DNA of 64,000 bases from Dendrophyllia cribrosa (lineage: Eukaryota > Cnidaria > Anthozoa > Scleractinia > Dendrophylliidae). The notes beneath the pieces were generated by a model. That model ran no database searches. It saw nothing but the letters and a program-made list of their open reading frames with translations, and had not been told where the DNA came from. This document shows, one piece after another, positions 28,178 through 36,963 of this stretch. The stretch is from positions 62,001 to 126,000 of the forward strand of contig JAJLRJ010000016.1 in NCBI GenBank assembly GCA_024195265.1, given 5' to 3'. Each line of letters starts with the position of its first letter. The stretch's first letter is position 1. Made by a program: the position numbers and the translations under genes.

Positions 28178-29140
28178 ATGGAAACAACAAATAATATTTG
28201 GAATGGAGGGTTGGGCAAACAGCCTTTAGGAGCAAGCTATGGAAAAATGATGATATGGTTTTTTATCGTATCAGATGCACTTACTTTCTCCGGTTTTTTG
28301 GTTTCTTATGGTTTAGCTCGTTATAAGCTTGAAGACATTTGGCCCATTGCTGATGAGGTTTTTACCCATTTTCCTTTTATGCACGGGATTCATACTCCTA
28401 TGTATTACGTTGCTTTGATGACTTTTATTTTGATTTTTTCTTCTGTTACGATGGTTCTTGCCGTAGACGCAGGGCATCAAATGAAAAGGCGAAAAGTTAT
28501 TTTTTATATGTTTTTAACTATTATTGGAGGAATTATATTTTTGGGATCCCAAGCATGGGAGTGGAAAAATTTTATACAAGGATCTTATGGGGCGGTCCAG
28601 CTACATGATGGAAAAATCATACAATTTGTAGATGAAAATGGACATCAAGTAGCTTTGAAGGATTTTGTAACTACTCATCACAAAAGGATCCAGCATACCA
28701 GACGTAATGGTTTATGGTTTGAAGAATCAGCAACTTCACCAACTTTTACTATAGAAGAGGTTGATAAAGGTTTTAGAAATCATCAAAACTTAAGGATAAG
28801 AACAGAAAAAAAAGATCCTAAAACCAAAAAGAAAATCATTCTCTCCAGAGATGAAAGTTTTAAATTTTTGGCACAAGGAAAGATTGTTGTGGAGGGGGCT
28901 AATTTAAAAGTGAATGAATATGGAAGTGTGCAGTTTGCAAATTACTTTTTCTTTATTACGGGGTTTCATGGCTTTCACGTATTCTCGGGAATAATTATCA
29001 ATATCATTATTTTTTTCAATGTTATCATAGGAACTTATGAAAAAAAAGGACATTATGAAATGGTAGAAAAGGTAGGTCTTTATTGGCATTTTGTAGATTT
29101 GGTATGGGTTTTTGTATTTACACTTTTCTATTTGGTTTAA
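28178..29140 (+). CDS. Cytochrome c oxidase subunit III (second, longer copy)
   Basis: The 320-residue membrane protein has subunit III helices at both ends: KMMIWFFIVSDALTFSGFLVSYGLARY, VALMTFILIFSSVTMVLAVDAG, FITGFHGFHVFSGIIINIII and VGLYWHFVDLVWVFVFTLFYLV. FHGFHVFSG and WHFVDLVW are classic subunit III motifs. A hydrophilic insertion of roughly 95 residues (about 140-235, with runs such as KKDPKTKKKI) separates the halves. I recall such insertions in flavobacterial homologues. It belongs to the terminal oxidase in the inner membrane and stands second in the operon. Confidence 0.92.
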   Translation: METTNNIWNGGLGKQPLGASYGKMMIWFFIVSDALTFSGFLVSYGLARYKLEDIWPIADEVFTHFPFMHGIHTPMYYVALMTFILIFSSVTMVLAVDAGHQMKRRKVIFYMFLTIIGGIIFLGSQAWEWKNFIQGSYGAVQLHDGKIIQFVDENGHQVALKDFVTTHHKRIQHTRRNGLWFEESATSPTFTIEEVDKGFRNHQNLRIRTEKKDPKTKKKIILSRDESFKFLAQGKIVVEGANLKVNEYGSVQFANYFFFITGFHGFHVFSGIIINIIIFFNVIIGTYEKKGHYEMVEKVGLYWHFVDLVWVFVFTLFYLV

Positions 29141-29160
29141 CTTTAAAAAAATATTTAAAA

Positions 29161-29526
29161 ATGGCACACTCACATAAAGCATTAATTTGGAAAGTATTTA
29201 TAATTTTATCTCTCATCACTTTGGTAGAGGTTTTTTTAGGTATTTATAAGCCAAATATTCTATTTCACTCTAATTTCTTATGGAACTTTTTGCCTAATTT
29301 CGCAAAATCTTCTTCACTAAATTGGATATTCTTAATCCTAACTTTGGTAAAGGCTTATTATATTATGTGGTATTTTATGCATATTGCTGATGAAAAAAAA
29401 ATGCTTAAATGGCTTATTATATCTCCTCTCATCGTTTATATATCTTACTTAACAGCACTTGTTTTGATAGAAGGAAATTATATAAACGAGGTTCTTGGAA
29501 AATATATTAATTGGAATTTTTCTTAG
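29161..29526 (+). CDS. Cytochrome c oxidase subunit IV family protein
   Basis: The 121-residue protein has three helices: LIWKVFIILSLITLVEVFLGIY, LNWIFLILTLVKAYYIMWYFMHI and LIISPLIVYISYLTALVLI. The pattern LVKAYYIMWYFMH is that of the COX4/caa3 small subunit (prokaryotic cytochrome c oxidase subunit IV). It starts 20 bases after the subunit III gene at MAHSHKALIWK; longer frames upstream are chance. It stabilises the oxidase complex in the inner membrane. Confidence 0.88.
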   Translation: MAHSHKALIWKVFIILSLITLVEVFLGIYKPNILFHSNFLWNFLPNFAKSSSLNWIFLILTLVKAYYIMWYFMHIADEKKMLKWLIISPLIVYISYLTALVLIEGNYINEVLGKYINWNFS

Positions 29527-29533
29527 AAAACCT

Positions 29534-30175
29534 ATGAATCCAAAGACAAAAAAATATTTGGTCCTCTTCTCTGTTTTCATTGTTCCATTGATATTTTTTC
29601 TCTTTTTGGCATTAGGTAGGGTTCATTTTAAAAAATTACCTGTTCTCACTGAGAAAATTAAGGAATTGCTCCCCAGTAATTTTTCTGAAAAAATTACAAT
29701 ACTTTCTTTCTTAGATGAATGTCTTAGTAGTAGGGATTTTTATAAGATTATGAATTTATATCAGGTTACCTATAAGAAAACTAAAAAATATAAAAAATTT
29801 CAAATAGTTACCTTATATCCTGAAAATATTTCCAAAAATACTCTACGATATCTTGAAAAGGAATTAATGAAGGTTGGAGCAGGTAATTTGTCAAAATGGC
29901 ACTTTTTATCTAAAAGCACTTTACATATACAAAATCTTTTTAAGGCGCTGCAAGTACCTAATATTTCTTTGAAAGATGTTTGCAATGTTTCAAAGGTTTT
30001 TATCATAGATGAAAACTTAAATTTGAGAGGTAGAACCGATGATAAAGACTCTAAAAATGGAATTTTATTTGCTTATGAAACAACTTCCATTTCAAGTTTA
30101 AAAAATAAGTTAAACGACGACTTAAAAGTGCTTTTATACGAATCTAAATTTGCAAAGAAAAGTAATGAAAAATAA
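29534..30175 (+). CDS. Membrane-anchored thioredoxin-fold-like protein of the oxidase operon
   Basis: The 213-residue protein has one N-terminal membrane helix (YLVLFSVFIVPLIFFLFLALG). Then comes an extracytoplasmic domain that looks like a degenerate thioredoxin fold: EKITILSFLDE, FQIVTLYP, WHFLSKS, and VSKVFIIDENLNLRGR near the end. No CxxC or CxxxC copper site is present. I recognise it as the conserved flavobacterial protein between oxidase subunit IV and SCO. A part in oxidase assembly is likely from position but unproven. It overlaps the SCO gene by 11 bases. Confidence 0.75.
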   Translation: MNPKTKKYLVLFSVFIVPLIFFLFLALGRVHFKKLPVLTEKIKELLPSNFSEKITILSFLDECLSSRDFYKIMNLYQVTYKKTKKYKKFQIVTLYPENISKNTLRYLEKELMKVGAGNLSKWHFLSKSTLHIQNLFKALQVPNISLKDVCNVSKVFIIDENLNLRGRTDDKDSKNGILFAYETTSISSLKNKLNDDLKVLLYESKFAKKSNEK

Positions 30176-30809
30176 ATATAGTTATATTGGTATTGCCAGC
30201 ATTATTTTGATATTTGGATTTTGGGTATTAAAAGAGTGTAAATTAAGAGGAGTCGCCGCTAGTACTACTCTAGAACATTTTGAAAAAGTTCCAAATTTTT
30301 CTTTTATAAATCAACATGGTGATACCATTACTCAAAAAGATATGCGAGATAAAGTCTATATCATAGAATTTTTCTTTACCTCTTGCCCGAATATTTGCCC
30401 AAAAATGACCAGAAATACAATATTATTACAAAATAAATTCTATAGTAATCCCAATTTTGCCATTCTTTCCATAAGTATTGATCCTGAAAAGGATACACCC
30501 AAAATTTTAAAAAAATATGCCAAAGAAAAAGGAGCAACTCTACAAAGTTGGTATTTTTTAACCGGTAACAAGGAACAAGTTTATGATTTTTCCAACAAAG
30601 GATTTCATCTATATGCTTCTGAAAATCAAGAGGCCGAAGGAGGTTTTGAACACTCTGGACTTTTTGCATTGATAGACAAAAAAGGTTATATTCGTTCTCG
30701 TTTGGTTTTGCAAGGAGAGAATCAAATTCCTATAAAATATTATGATGGCTTAGATCTCAAACAAATAGAAATGCTTAAAGTAGATATTCAAAAACTTTTA
30801 AATGAATAA
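30165..30809 (+). CDS. SCO1/SenC family copper chaperone
   Basis: The 214-residue protein has an N-terminal anchor (YIGIASIILIFGFWVL) and a thioredoxin-fold SCO domain. The copper ligands are visible: C74 and C78 in FFFTSCPNICPKM, and a histidine near 163 in FEHSGLFALID. Other landmarks are FSFINQHGDTIT and LSISIDPEKDTPKILKKY. It delivers copper to the CuA centre of subunit II in the periplasm. It overlaps the preceding gene by 11 bases and queD by 8. Confidence 0.93.
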   Translation: MKNKYSYIGIASIILIFGFWVLKECKLRGVAASTTLEHFEKVPNFSFINQHGDTITQKDMRDKVYIIEFFFTSCPNICPKMTRNTILLQNKFYSNPNFAILSISIDPEKDTPKILKKYAKEKGATLQSWYFLTGNKEQVYDFSNKGFHLYASENQEAEGGFEHSGLFALIDKKGYIRSRLVLQGENQIPIKYYDGLDLKQIEMLKVDIQKLLNE

Positions 30810-31251
30810 AATTAGAATTACTAGAAAATTTCATTTTGAAACCGGGCATGCCTTATTTGGTTATGATGGTAAATGTAGAAATGTTCACGGGCATAGTTAT
30901 CAACTTTTAGTAACAGTCATTGGAACACCCATAACCGATAAAACTCATGTAAAGTACGGAATGGTCATTGATTTTAACGATTTAAAGAGTATTGTAAAAC
31001 AAGAGATTGTAGATAAGTTTGACCACGCTACGGTTTTTAATAAAAATACACCTCATACAGAACTCGCCAAAGAGTTAGAGATACGTGGACATGATGTTAT
31101 TTTAGTAGATTACCAACCAACCAGTGAGATGATGCTTATTGATTTCGCCAGAAAAATACAAACTAAACTCCCTAATAGTGTCCGTTTGTATAGTCTTCGT
31201 TTACAAGAAACCGAAAGCTCCTATGCAGAATGGTTTGCAAGAGAAGAATGA
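30802..31251 (+). CDS. queD: 6-carboxytetrahydropterin synthase (QueD family)
   Basis: The 149-residue protein of the 6-pyruvoyltetrahydropterin synthase fold has zinc histidines at about 16, 29 and 31 (FETGHALFG, CRNVHGHSYQL) and the catalytic cysteine at about 25. FDHATVFN, TSEMMLIDFARKI and LQETESSYAEW follow; the glutamate in LQETE anchors the pterin. It makes the queuosine and deazapurine precursor from dihydroneopterin triphosphate. The gene overlaps the SCO gene by 8 bases and ends the oxidase operon; the pairing is probably only translational coupling. Confidence 0.9.
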   Translation: MNKIRITRKFHFETGHALFGYDGKCRNVHGHSYQLLVTVIGTPITDKTHVKYGMVIDFNDLKSIVKQEIVDKFDHATVFNKNTPHTELAKELEIRGHDVILVDYQPTSEMMLIDFARKIQTKLPNSVRLYSLRLQETESSYAEWFAREE

Positions 31252-31278
31252 ATTTTACTAATAAAAATTCTACTTAAA

Positions 31279-32928
31279 ATGAAAAAATCAATTATTTCAA
31301 TAATTCTATTATTCGTATTTTCAAATATTTGTTTAGCTCAGAAAATAAGTTTGTTTGATGAATTGCTACCACTGTATCCAGATACTAAAATTAATGTTTC
31401 AAAAGATAGCATTGTTTTACATATGGCGCGTGGAAGTATTGCGGGAATTAATATTTTACTAAAAAACCTTTCCGATAAAGATAAAATAAATGTTCATCAC
31501 AATTTAGATGAGTTTTTCACGGATGTAGATATTTTTGAATTATTAGATGTCCCTGTAGAAGAAAATACGGGATTGGATAGCAGAACCGAGCAATATAAAG
31601 GAGATAAAAATCCTTATGTAATTAGAAAAGCCCCTTTCCGAGTATACGAAATTTTAAAACCTATTCAATTGCCCAAAATTACTCTGAAAAAAACACAAGC
31701 CTTTCATATTCGCTGGAAACTGCCTTATAGTATAAAGCCTGGTACTTACCATACTACTTTGAATATTACAGGTTTTGATTTTACCAAAACTTTAGAAATC
31801 ATCTCTGTAGTGTATAAAACAAAAGTTCCTCCTACAAGTTTTAATACTTACAAATATACCAACTGGTTTAGTATAAATAATATAGCTTCTTACCATAATG
31901 TAGAGAAATGGAGTGAATCTTTTTGGAATATTGTACACAAATACGCAGTGGCAATGGTGGAGGGAAGACAAAATGTTTTTTGGATTCAACTTACTCAAAT
32001 GTTTGATAACACTGATACGTCTAATCCTGTTCTAAATACCAAAAGACTTAAAAAATATATACAAGCTTTTACCAAAGCAGGAATGTATTATATGGAATTT
32101 TGCCCCATAGCTCGTAGAACTAAAAATGACTGGTTATCAAAAACATTGAGTTCTAGTTTTAATGAAGAAATTCTTGTTAATAGTAAAGAAGGTTATTCTT
32201 ATTACGAAAAAATATTTAAGCAATTAAAATTTTTTATAGATAAAAACCATTGGCAAGAACGTTCTTTGTTTCATATTTCCGATGAACCTACTGATGAAGT
32301 TGTAGAAGATTATAAAATTTTTGTGAAACATTTTAAGAAATATTTTTTTAATGCTCCTATTTTAGAGGCTACTATGACTCTAAAACTTTCTAATGTTGTG
32401 AATAATTGGTGTCCACAAGTACAAGAATTTCAGAAGTATAAAAAATTTTTCAAAAAAAAGAAAAAACAAAAGGATAAAATTTGGATTTATACTTGTCTTA
32501 TTCCTGGAGGTAAGTGGTTAAATAGACTATTAGATCAACATAAATTACGACAAGTATATATTGGTTGGTCTTTGGCAAGATTTGATCTCGAAGGTTATTT
32601 ACACTGGGGTTTAAATCATTACAATACACCTAATCCCTTTGTAAAATCTGTTGTAGATCATCCTCAAATGCCTAAAACTAAAAATAAATTACCTGCGGGG
32701 GATACACATATATTTTATCCTGGGGTTAATGAACCTTGGATTTCTTTAAGGTTTAATGCACATCGTATCGGATTGGAAGATGCCGAACTTTTCAAACAAC
32801 TAAAACTCAAGCAAAGAAAGAAAATAATGTACCCTTGCTTTGAAAACTTTGATACCTATAAAACAGATATTTCGCTTTACAGAGCTGCTAAAAAGAAACT
32901 TTTGGAAACTATAGATAAAACTCTTTAA
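31279..32928 (+). CDS. GH123-like (DUF4091 domain) secreted glycoside hydrolase
   Basis: The 549-residue protein has a signal peptide (IISIILLFVFSNICLAQ). An N-terminal beta-sandwich runs to about 185 (KTQAFHIRWKLPYSIKPGTYHTTLNI). Then comes a TIM-barrel part with FHISDEPTDEVVEDY (adjacent D and E near 335, the GH123 acid/assisting pair), WIYTCLIPGGKWLNRLLDQ and LARFDLEGYLHWGLNHY. These last motifs define DUF4091, related to GH123 N-acetyl-beta-galactosaminidases. Its likely substrate is beta-linked GalNAc in glycosphingolipid or mucin glycans. A GH109-like gene lies 5 kb downstream. The family assignment is firm, the substrate less so. Confidence 0.8.
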   Translation: MKKSIISIILLFVFSNICLAQKISLFDELLPLYPDTKINVSKDSIVLHMARGSIAGINILLKNLSDKDKINVHHNLDEFFTDVDIFELLDVPVEENTGLDSRTEQYKGDKNPYVIRKAPFRVYEILKPIQLPKITLKKTQAFHIRWKLPYSIKPGTYHTTLNITGFDFTKTLEIISVVYKTKVPPTSFNTYKYTNWFSINNIASYHNVEKWSESFWNIVHKYAVAMVEGRQNVFWIQLTQMFDNTDTSNPVLNTKRLKKYIQAFTKAGMYYMEFCPIARRTKNDWLSKTLSSSFNEEILVNSKEGYSYYEKIFKQLKFFIDKNHWQERSLFHISDEPTDEVVEDYKIFVKHFKKYFFNAPILEATMTLKLSNVVNNWCPQVQEFQKYKKFFKKKKKQKDKIWIYTCLIPGGKWLNRLLDQHKLRQVYIGWSLARFDLEGYLHWGLNHYNTPNPFVKSVVDHPQMPKTKNKLPAGDTHIFYPGVNEPWISLRFNAHRIGLEDAELFKQLKLKQRKKIMYPCFENFDTYKTDISLYRAAKKKLLETIDKTL

Positions 32929-33104
32929 AATGCCACTACTAAAACTTTACAACAAAAAAGAAGTGGGTTTATCCTATTCTATCACCTACCGTCCCCAGAA
33001 GCAAAGAACATCTTAAGATTTGTTGTCTGCATAGTTTTAATAATTCAGCTCCACATAAAACAGCTTATTCATCACATTGCAAGTATTCCTTACAGAGTAA
33101 AAAA

Positions 33105-34145
33105 CTATTTAGAGAACCAATTTTCGTTAGTAGAGGCAATTGTCCAAATGACGTAGAAAGCAAGCTGTGTTCTTTTGGTAAGTGAAGGGAAAGCAATGTA
33201 TTGTACATCATCTTCTGGGGTATGATACCATTTATGTAACCCACTATGGTAAAATAACACAGGTATTTTTTGAAGGTGGAAAGGGTAATGGTCGGATCTT
33301 TTAAATTTATTTTTTTGGGATTCAGAATCAAAAAAATAATCTAAGGAAAGTTTGGTAAATTTTTGATTGACTTGTTCATTGATTTGTTTTAGATGAGGAT
33401 TAATTCTATCGGATCCTATTACATAAATGTAATTCGGATTCCCTTTGTGGCGTTCGTCTACATGCCCTATCATATCTATATTGATGTTAGCAAGTGTACT
33501 TTTTAATGGATAAATTGGGTTTTCAACATAATAATATGATCCTATTAATCCAACTTCTTCAGCGGTAAAATGAATAAATACCAGGGTTCTTTTTGGGGGG
33601 TATCCCGCTTGTTTAGCTTTCTGAAAACCTTCGGCTATTTCTAAAAGTGCTACTGTTCCAGAGCCATTGTCATCAGCTCCATTGTAAAGCCCTTTTTTCC
33701 CAAATAAACCTGTACCTTTTTTGATTCCCAAATGATCCATATGAGCAGAAATAATAATAACCTCCTCAGGTTTTTCAGAACCTGTAATACTTGCTATGAT
33801 ATTGTGAGACGCTTTGGGTTTAAAAATAAGTTTAACTATACTAGGCTTTTTATCTATATAATCTTGTGGTACGGCTTGTTGCTGTGTAGAGACATTAAGA
33901 TCTTTGTAAAAATTCAAGATATAATCTTTGGCTTTTTGTTCTCCTGGATATCCTGTATTTCTACCTTCAAAATCATCAGAAGCAATGATGGTAAGATGTT
34001 TTTTTAAATCTTGTTCTATAATAGTTTTAGCGTATTTTTGCATCAACTCGGTTTGTATAGATGTAGGAACATCATGTGTATCACTACAAGCATTAAAAAA
34101 AATTATTGTACAAATAGAAAGAATAATACGAATTTTTACGAACAT
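33105..34145 (-). CDS. M28 family zinc aminopeptidase, lipoprotein
   Basis: The 346-residue protein has a lipoprotein signal (KIRIILSICTIIFFNACSD). A peptidase domain carries the co-catalytic zinc ligands of family M28: IISAHMDHLG (His), NGADDNGSGTVALLEIAE (bridging Asp), FTAEEVGLIGSYYY (catalytic Glu-Glu), INIDMIGH (Asp) and a C-terminal histidine in LFYHSGLHKWYHTPED. It removes N-terminal amino acids from peptides, probably on the periplasmic or outer-membrane side. The gene is divergent from bioD with 52 bases between starts. Confidence 0.92.
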   Translation of the reverse strand: MFVKIRIILSICTIIFFNACSDTHDVPTSIQTELMQKYAKTIIEQDLKKHLTIIASDDFEGRNTGYPGEQKAKDYILNFYKDLNVSTQQQAVPQDYIDKKPSIVKLIFKPKASHNIIASITGSEKPEEVIIISAHMDHLGIKKGTGLFGKKGLYNGADDNGSGTVALLEIAEGFQKAKQAGYPPKRTLVFIHFTAEEVGLIGSYYYVENPIYPLKSTLANINIDMIGHVDERHKGNPNYIYVIGSDRINPHLKQINEQVNQKFTKLSLDYFFDSESQKNKFKRSDHYPFHLQKIPVLFYHSGLHKWYHTPEDDVQYIAFPSLTKRTQLAFYVIWTIASTNENWFSK

Positions 34146-34164
34146 TTTTATAAAAGATAAAGTA

Positions 34165-34172
34165 CAAATGTA
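34165..34172 (-). promoter_or_regulatory. -7 promoter element of the M28 peptidase gene
   Basis: The minus strand reads TACATTTG, an exact TAnnTTTG match, 19 bases before the ATG at 34145. The divergent bioD promoter must lie in the same 52-base gap; its best candidate, TAACTTTT, lacks the final G. Confidence 0.45.
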
Positions 34173-34197
34173 ACAAAATAAATGTAACTTTTATTGT

Positions 34198-34827
34198 ATG
34201 AAAACACAAAAAATATTTATAACGGGTATTTCTACTGAAGTAGGTAAAACTATTGTGAGTAGTATAATTGTAGAGGCACTGCAAGCAGATTATTGGAAAC
34301 CCATACAAGCAGGGGATTTAAATAATAGTGATAGTTTTAGAGTGAAAAATTACATCAGCAATAACAAAACGATCATTCATCCAAGTAGTTATGATTTGCA
34401 AACACCCGTGAGCCCTCATGAATCAGCAACTATTGATAATGTACATATCAAACTAAACGAAATTATCCCTCCCAAAACTACTAATCCATATTTAGTTGTG
34501 GAAGGTGCTGGGGGGATACTTGTCCCTTTGAATGAAACAAATACAATTGCAGATTTGATAGAGCCAGAGGATATAATAATTGTCGTATCAAGACATTATT
34601 TAGGTAGTATCAATCACTCTTTACTTACCTTGTCTTATTTACAAGATAAGGGTTTTCAACCATTTTTAATGTATTCGGGCGATATGAATCGCAGTACTGA
34701 AAATATTATTGAAAAGATGAGTGGAGTTTTTGTTTTAGGGCGTGTAAAACAAGAAAGATTCTTTAATAAACAGGTGATTAAAAACTATGCAAAAAATTTG
34801 CAGAAATCCACTATATTTAGTGGCTGA
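34198..34827 (+). CDS. bioD: Dethiobiotin synthetase
   Basis: The 209-residue P-loop protein has the ATP site ITGISTEVGKTIVSSII (residues 8-24), YWKPIQAGDLNNSDSF (diaminononanoate-binding lysine), VSPHESA and LVVEGAGGILVPLNE. These are the BioD motifs, though it has GISTEVGKT where most have GTDTxVGKT. It closes the ureido ring of dethiobiotin with ATP and CO2. No other biotin genes are nearby. It overlaps no neighbour and is followed by the promoter of the Mrr-like gene. Confidence 0.93.
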   Translation: MKTQKIFITGISTEVGKTIVSSIIVEALQADYWKPIQAGDLNNSDSFRVKNYISNNKTIIHPSSYDLQTPVSPHESATIDNVHIKLNEIIPPKTTNPYLVVEGAGGILVPLNETNTIADLIEPEDIIIVVSRHYLGSINHSLLTLSYLQDKGFQPFLMYSGDMNRSTENIIEKMSGVFVLGRVKQERFFNKQVIKNYAKNLQKSTIFSG

Positions 34828-34864
34828 ATGCAAAAAAAAGAAAAAGTAAAAAAATAACAAAATA

Positions 34865-34896
34865 TTTGTGTATATAAATAAATTATAGTATCTTTG
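34865..34896 (+). promoter_or_regulatory. Promoter of the Mrr-like nuclease gene
   Basis: TTTG at 34865-34868 and TATCTTTG at 34889-34896, with 20 bases between, form a full Bacteroidota promoter. The ATG at 34924 follows 27 bases later, which supports that ATG as the original start of the now split gene. Confidence 0.6.
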
Positions 34897-34923
34897 CAAA
34901 ATTTATATTAATATATAATTATT

Positions 34924-35912
34924 ATGAGTACCGAAAAGAAGTATTGGATGTTTAGATCAACAGGAACATCAAAAAGAAATCCTAAATTTTGTTTAGAAAA
35001 CAATGTAGTTACCTATGGTTGGTCTCAGTTCAAACTTGCCGAAGATCCAGAAAATGCTTTAGAAAAAATAAAGGAGGTCGTGCGGGAGGTCGTGCGGTAA
35101 GTATGGCTAGAAATTTTACTATAATAAAAAAAGGAGATATAGTTGTATTGCCAGTTCCTTCCGGTATAGCAATAGGAAAAACCACTTCTAATGCTCTTTA
35201 TAAACAGGAATGGACAACAGATGATGCTGCAAATCATTTTCAAGTAGAATGGCTAACCAAATTTTATCCTAAAACAAACCTTTCCTCTGCCTTTCAAGGA
35301 TCTTTAAAATTCAGAGGAACTTTTTTAAATCTTTCGAAGAAATATCAAGAAGAATTGGAAACGCTTATCAATAGCGGATTTGATAATCTTGATAAAAAAT
35401 TTCAGAAGAGAGAAAATGAAAAAAAAGAAAATGAAATAAAGAAAATAGCAGAACATATCAATAGCAATCAAAATTTACTTTTTGCAGATACGGAGTTTGA
35501 GTATTTTATAATGCATCTTTTTGAATTGGAATTTCCAGGATTACAAACAGAAAAAAATAATGCAAGACAAGAAGCAAAAGATGGCAAAGATTTTACAGGC
35601 ACAATTAATTATGAAAATATAGGGATAGATATAAGTGTAAATGTTCAAGTAAAACAACATCAAGGAACTGCAAATACTTATGGGTTAAAACAAATAGCTA
35701 AAAACGATACTAAAGGAATATATGATAAAAATATTTTGGTAACATTCGGTAAGGCAAATCTAAAAATGCGAGATATTGCTAAAGAGAAAGAAATTATTTT
35801 ATTAGATAATGAAGAAATTGCCGAAATGATTATTGCTAATTTTGATAATATTGAAGATAAATATAAAGCAAAATTAGGTTTGATAAGTGAAATATCCACA
35901 GTATCCTGGTAA
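34924..35912 (+). pseudogene. Mrr-like restriction endonuclease, split by one frameshift next to a 12-base tandem duplication
   Basis: The promoter and first ATG (34924) give a 58-codon frame (MSTEKKYWMFRSTGTSKRN, NVVTYGWSQFKLAEDPEN) that ends at 35100. The rest of the protein is read in another frame from about 35075 to 35912, continuing FTIIKKGDIVVLPVPSG. Its C-terminal nuclease domain has a catalytic pattern of the Mrr/PD-(D/E)xK type: EYFIMHLFELEFPGLQT, DGKDFTG, then VNVQVKQHQGTANTYGLKQI. QVK supplies the Q/E-x-K pair. One added A just before 35073 would join the frames. The tandem duplication lies exactly at the junction. Mrr-like enzymes cut modified foreign DNA. The 3' part alone lacks the N-terminal domain. 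Confidence 0.75.
35073..35096 (+). repeat. 12-base tandem duplication inside the Mrr-like gene
   Basis: GGAGGTCGTGCG occurs twice in direct succession (35073-35084 and 35085-35096). The unit is a multiple of three and encodes GGRA twice in the downstream frame. It is unusually GC-rich for this window. Confidence 0.9.
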
Positions 35913-35927
35913 AATTAGGATCAACAC

Positions 35928-35967
35928 CTTACCCCACCCTACTTTTTAAGGTGGGGGTATTTTTTAT
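35928..35967 (+). terminator. Terminator after the Mrr-like gene
   Basis: A GC-rich stem, TACCCC-ACC against GGTGGGGGTA with one bulge, is followed by a run of T (ATTTTTTATTT). An overlapping stem CACCTT with AAGGTG is an alternative fold. It lies 16 bases after the stop at 35912 and is the clearest hairpin in this region. Confidence 0.7.
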
Positions 35968-36089
35968 TTAAGAATTTTTTTGATATTTTTTATGTAGGCT
36001 TTGTTTTCAAAGGATTTCCTTGTAATCTTAAGGAGTCTATTCAAATGTAAAATCCAAATAAATTTAAAAATTTAAAACTATTGAAAAAT

Positions 36090-36917
36090 TTAAAAAGGCT
36101 TTTTTAAGAGGTATTTATAAATAAACCTTAATATAGACTTGGGCATAGACCAAGCAAAACATTGCATTGTAGAAGAGATAATAAATGTGAATAAAGAGTA
36201 ATAACCACATTTGTAGAAATAATGATTAAACTTTAAAATTTTGGAATAAACAAATCTATGTTCCAATCTTCTATTTAACATTTTTTGAGTACGCATTTTA
36301 ATCAAATACTCAGGGATATTTTGTATTTTAAAACCTTGACTTAGTACCCTATTCCACAAAAACCAATCTTCGCATTTATCAAAAGTGCTTAAATAATTCC
36401 CAACACTTAATATAACATCTTTTTTAAACATTACCGAAGGGTGATTTATAGGGCATCTATATTTAGAATATTTTTTTAGACTACTGAAAGAAGTTGGCAT
36501 TTCTTTACAAGATGATATAATATTTTCATTTTCAGAAAATTCATAAACAAACCCCCCCACTACATCAATATCTGGATTCGTTTTTAATACCTGTATTTGC
36601 TTTTCAAATCTATTGAAAATAGCAATATCATCAGTATCCATTCTTGCAATGATAGAGTGAAAACATCTTTTAACTCCTATATTTAATGCTATTCCTAAAC
36701 CTTGATTTTCTTTTAAAATAACTATGTTTAATACTTGCTGTAATTTCTTTTCCCAAATAGACACCATTTTATACAAAGGTTGAGTAAGTTTTCCATCTTG
36801 AACTAAAACTATTTCATTTGGTTTTAATGTTTGCTCATCCCATATGCTACGCATAGCTCTATCAAGAAAAATAGGATTTTCTTTATAGTAAACGGACATC
36901 AATACTGAAAATTTCAT
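36090..36917 (-). CDS. Family 2 glycosyltransferase
   Basis: The 275-residue GT-A-fold protein has VLMSVYYKENPIFLDRAMRSI at the N-terminus, the nucleotide-sugar motif DxD within ARMDTDDIA near 92, the loop ENQGLGIALNIGVKRC, and the acceptor region FDKCEDWFLWNRVLSQGFKI (the ED base). It resembles AmsE-type transferases of capsule or exopolysaccharide synthesis. The C-terminal part is aromatic and may sit at the membrane. No polysaccharide cluster surrounds it, so the acceptor is unknown. Confidence 0.88.
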   Translation of the reverse strand: MKFSVLMSVYYKENPIFLDRAMRSIWDEQTLKPNEIVLVQDGKLTQPLYKMVSIWEKKLQQVLNIVILKENQGLGIALNIGVKRCFHSIIARMDTDDIAIFNRFEKQIQVLKTNPDIDVVGGFVYEFSENENIISSCKEMPTSFSSLKKYSKYRCPINHPSVMFKKDVILSVGNYLSTFDKCEDWFLWNRVLSQGFKIQNIPEYLIKMRTQKMLNRRLEHRFVYSKILKFNHYFYKCGYYSLFTFIISSTMQCFAWSMPKSILRFIYKYLLKKPF

Positions 36918-36946
36918 AACCTTTGATTAGGATCTGTACAACTTCA

Positions 36947-36954
36947 CAAATGTA
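36947..36954 (-). promoter_or_regulatory. -7 promoter element of the glycosyltransferase gene
   Basis: The minus strand reads TACATTTG, matching TAnnTTTG, 29 bases before the ATG at 36917. A TTTG 15 bases further upstream is slightly too close for the ideal -33 spacing. The element lies just beyond the 3' end of the DUF5689 gene. Confidence 0.4.
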
Positions 36955-36963
36955 TTTGTTTTT

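Noticed and set aside
32930..33020. Short frame MPLLKLYNKKEVGLSYS... after the GH123-like gene
   Set aside because: Only 28 codons, no homologue known to me and no promoter; too short to support.
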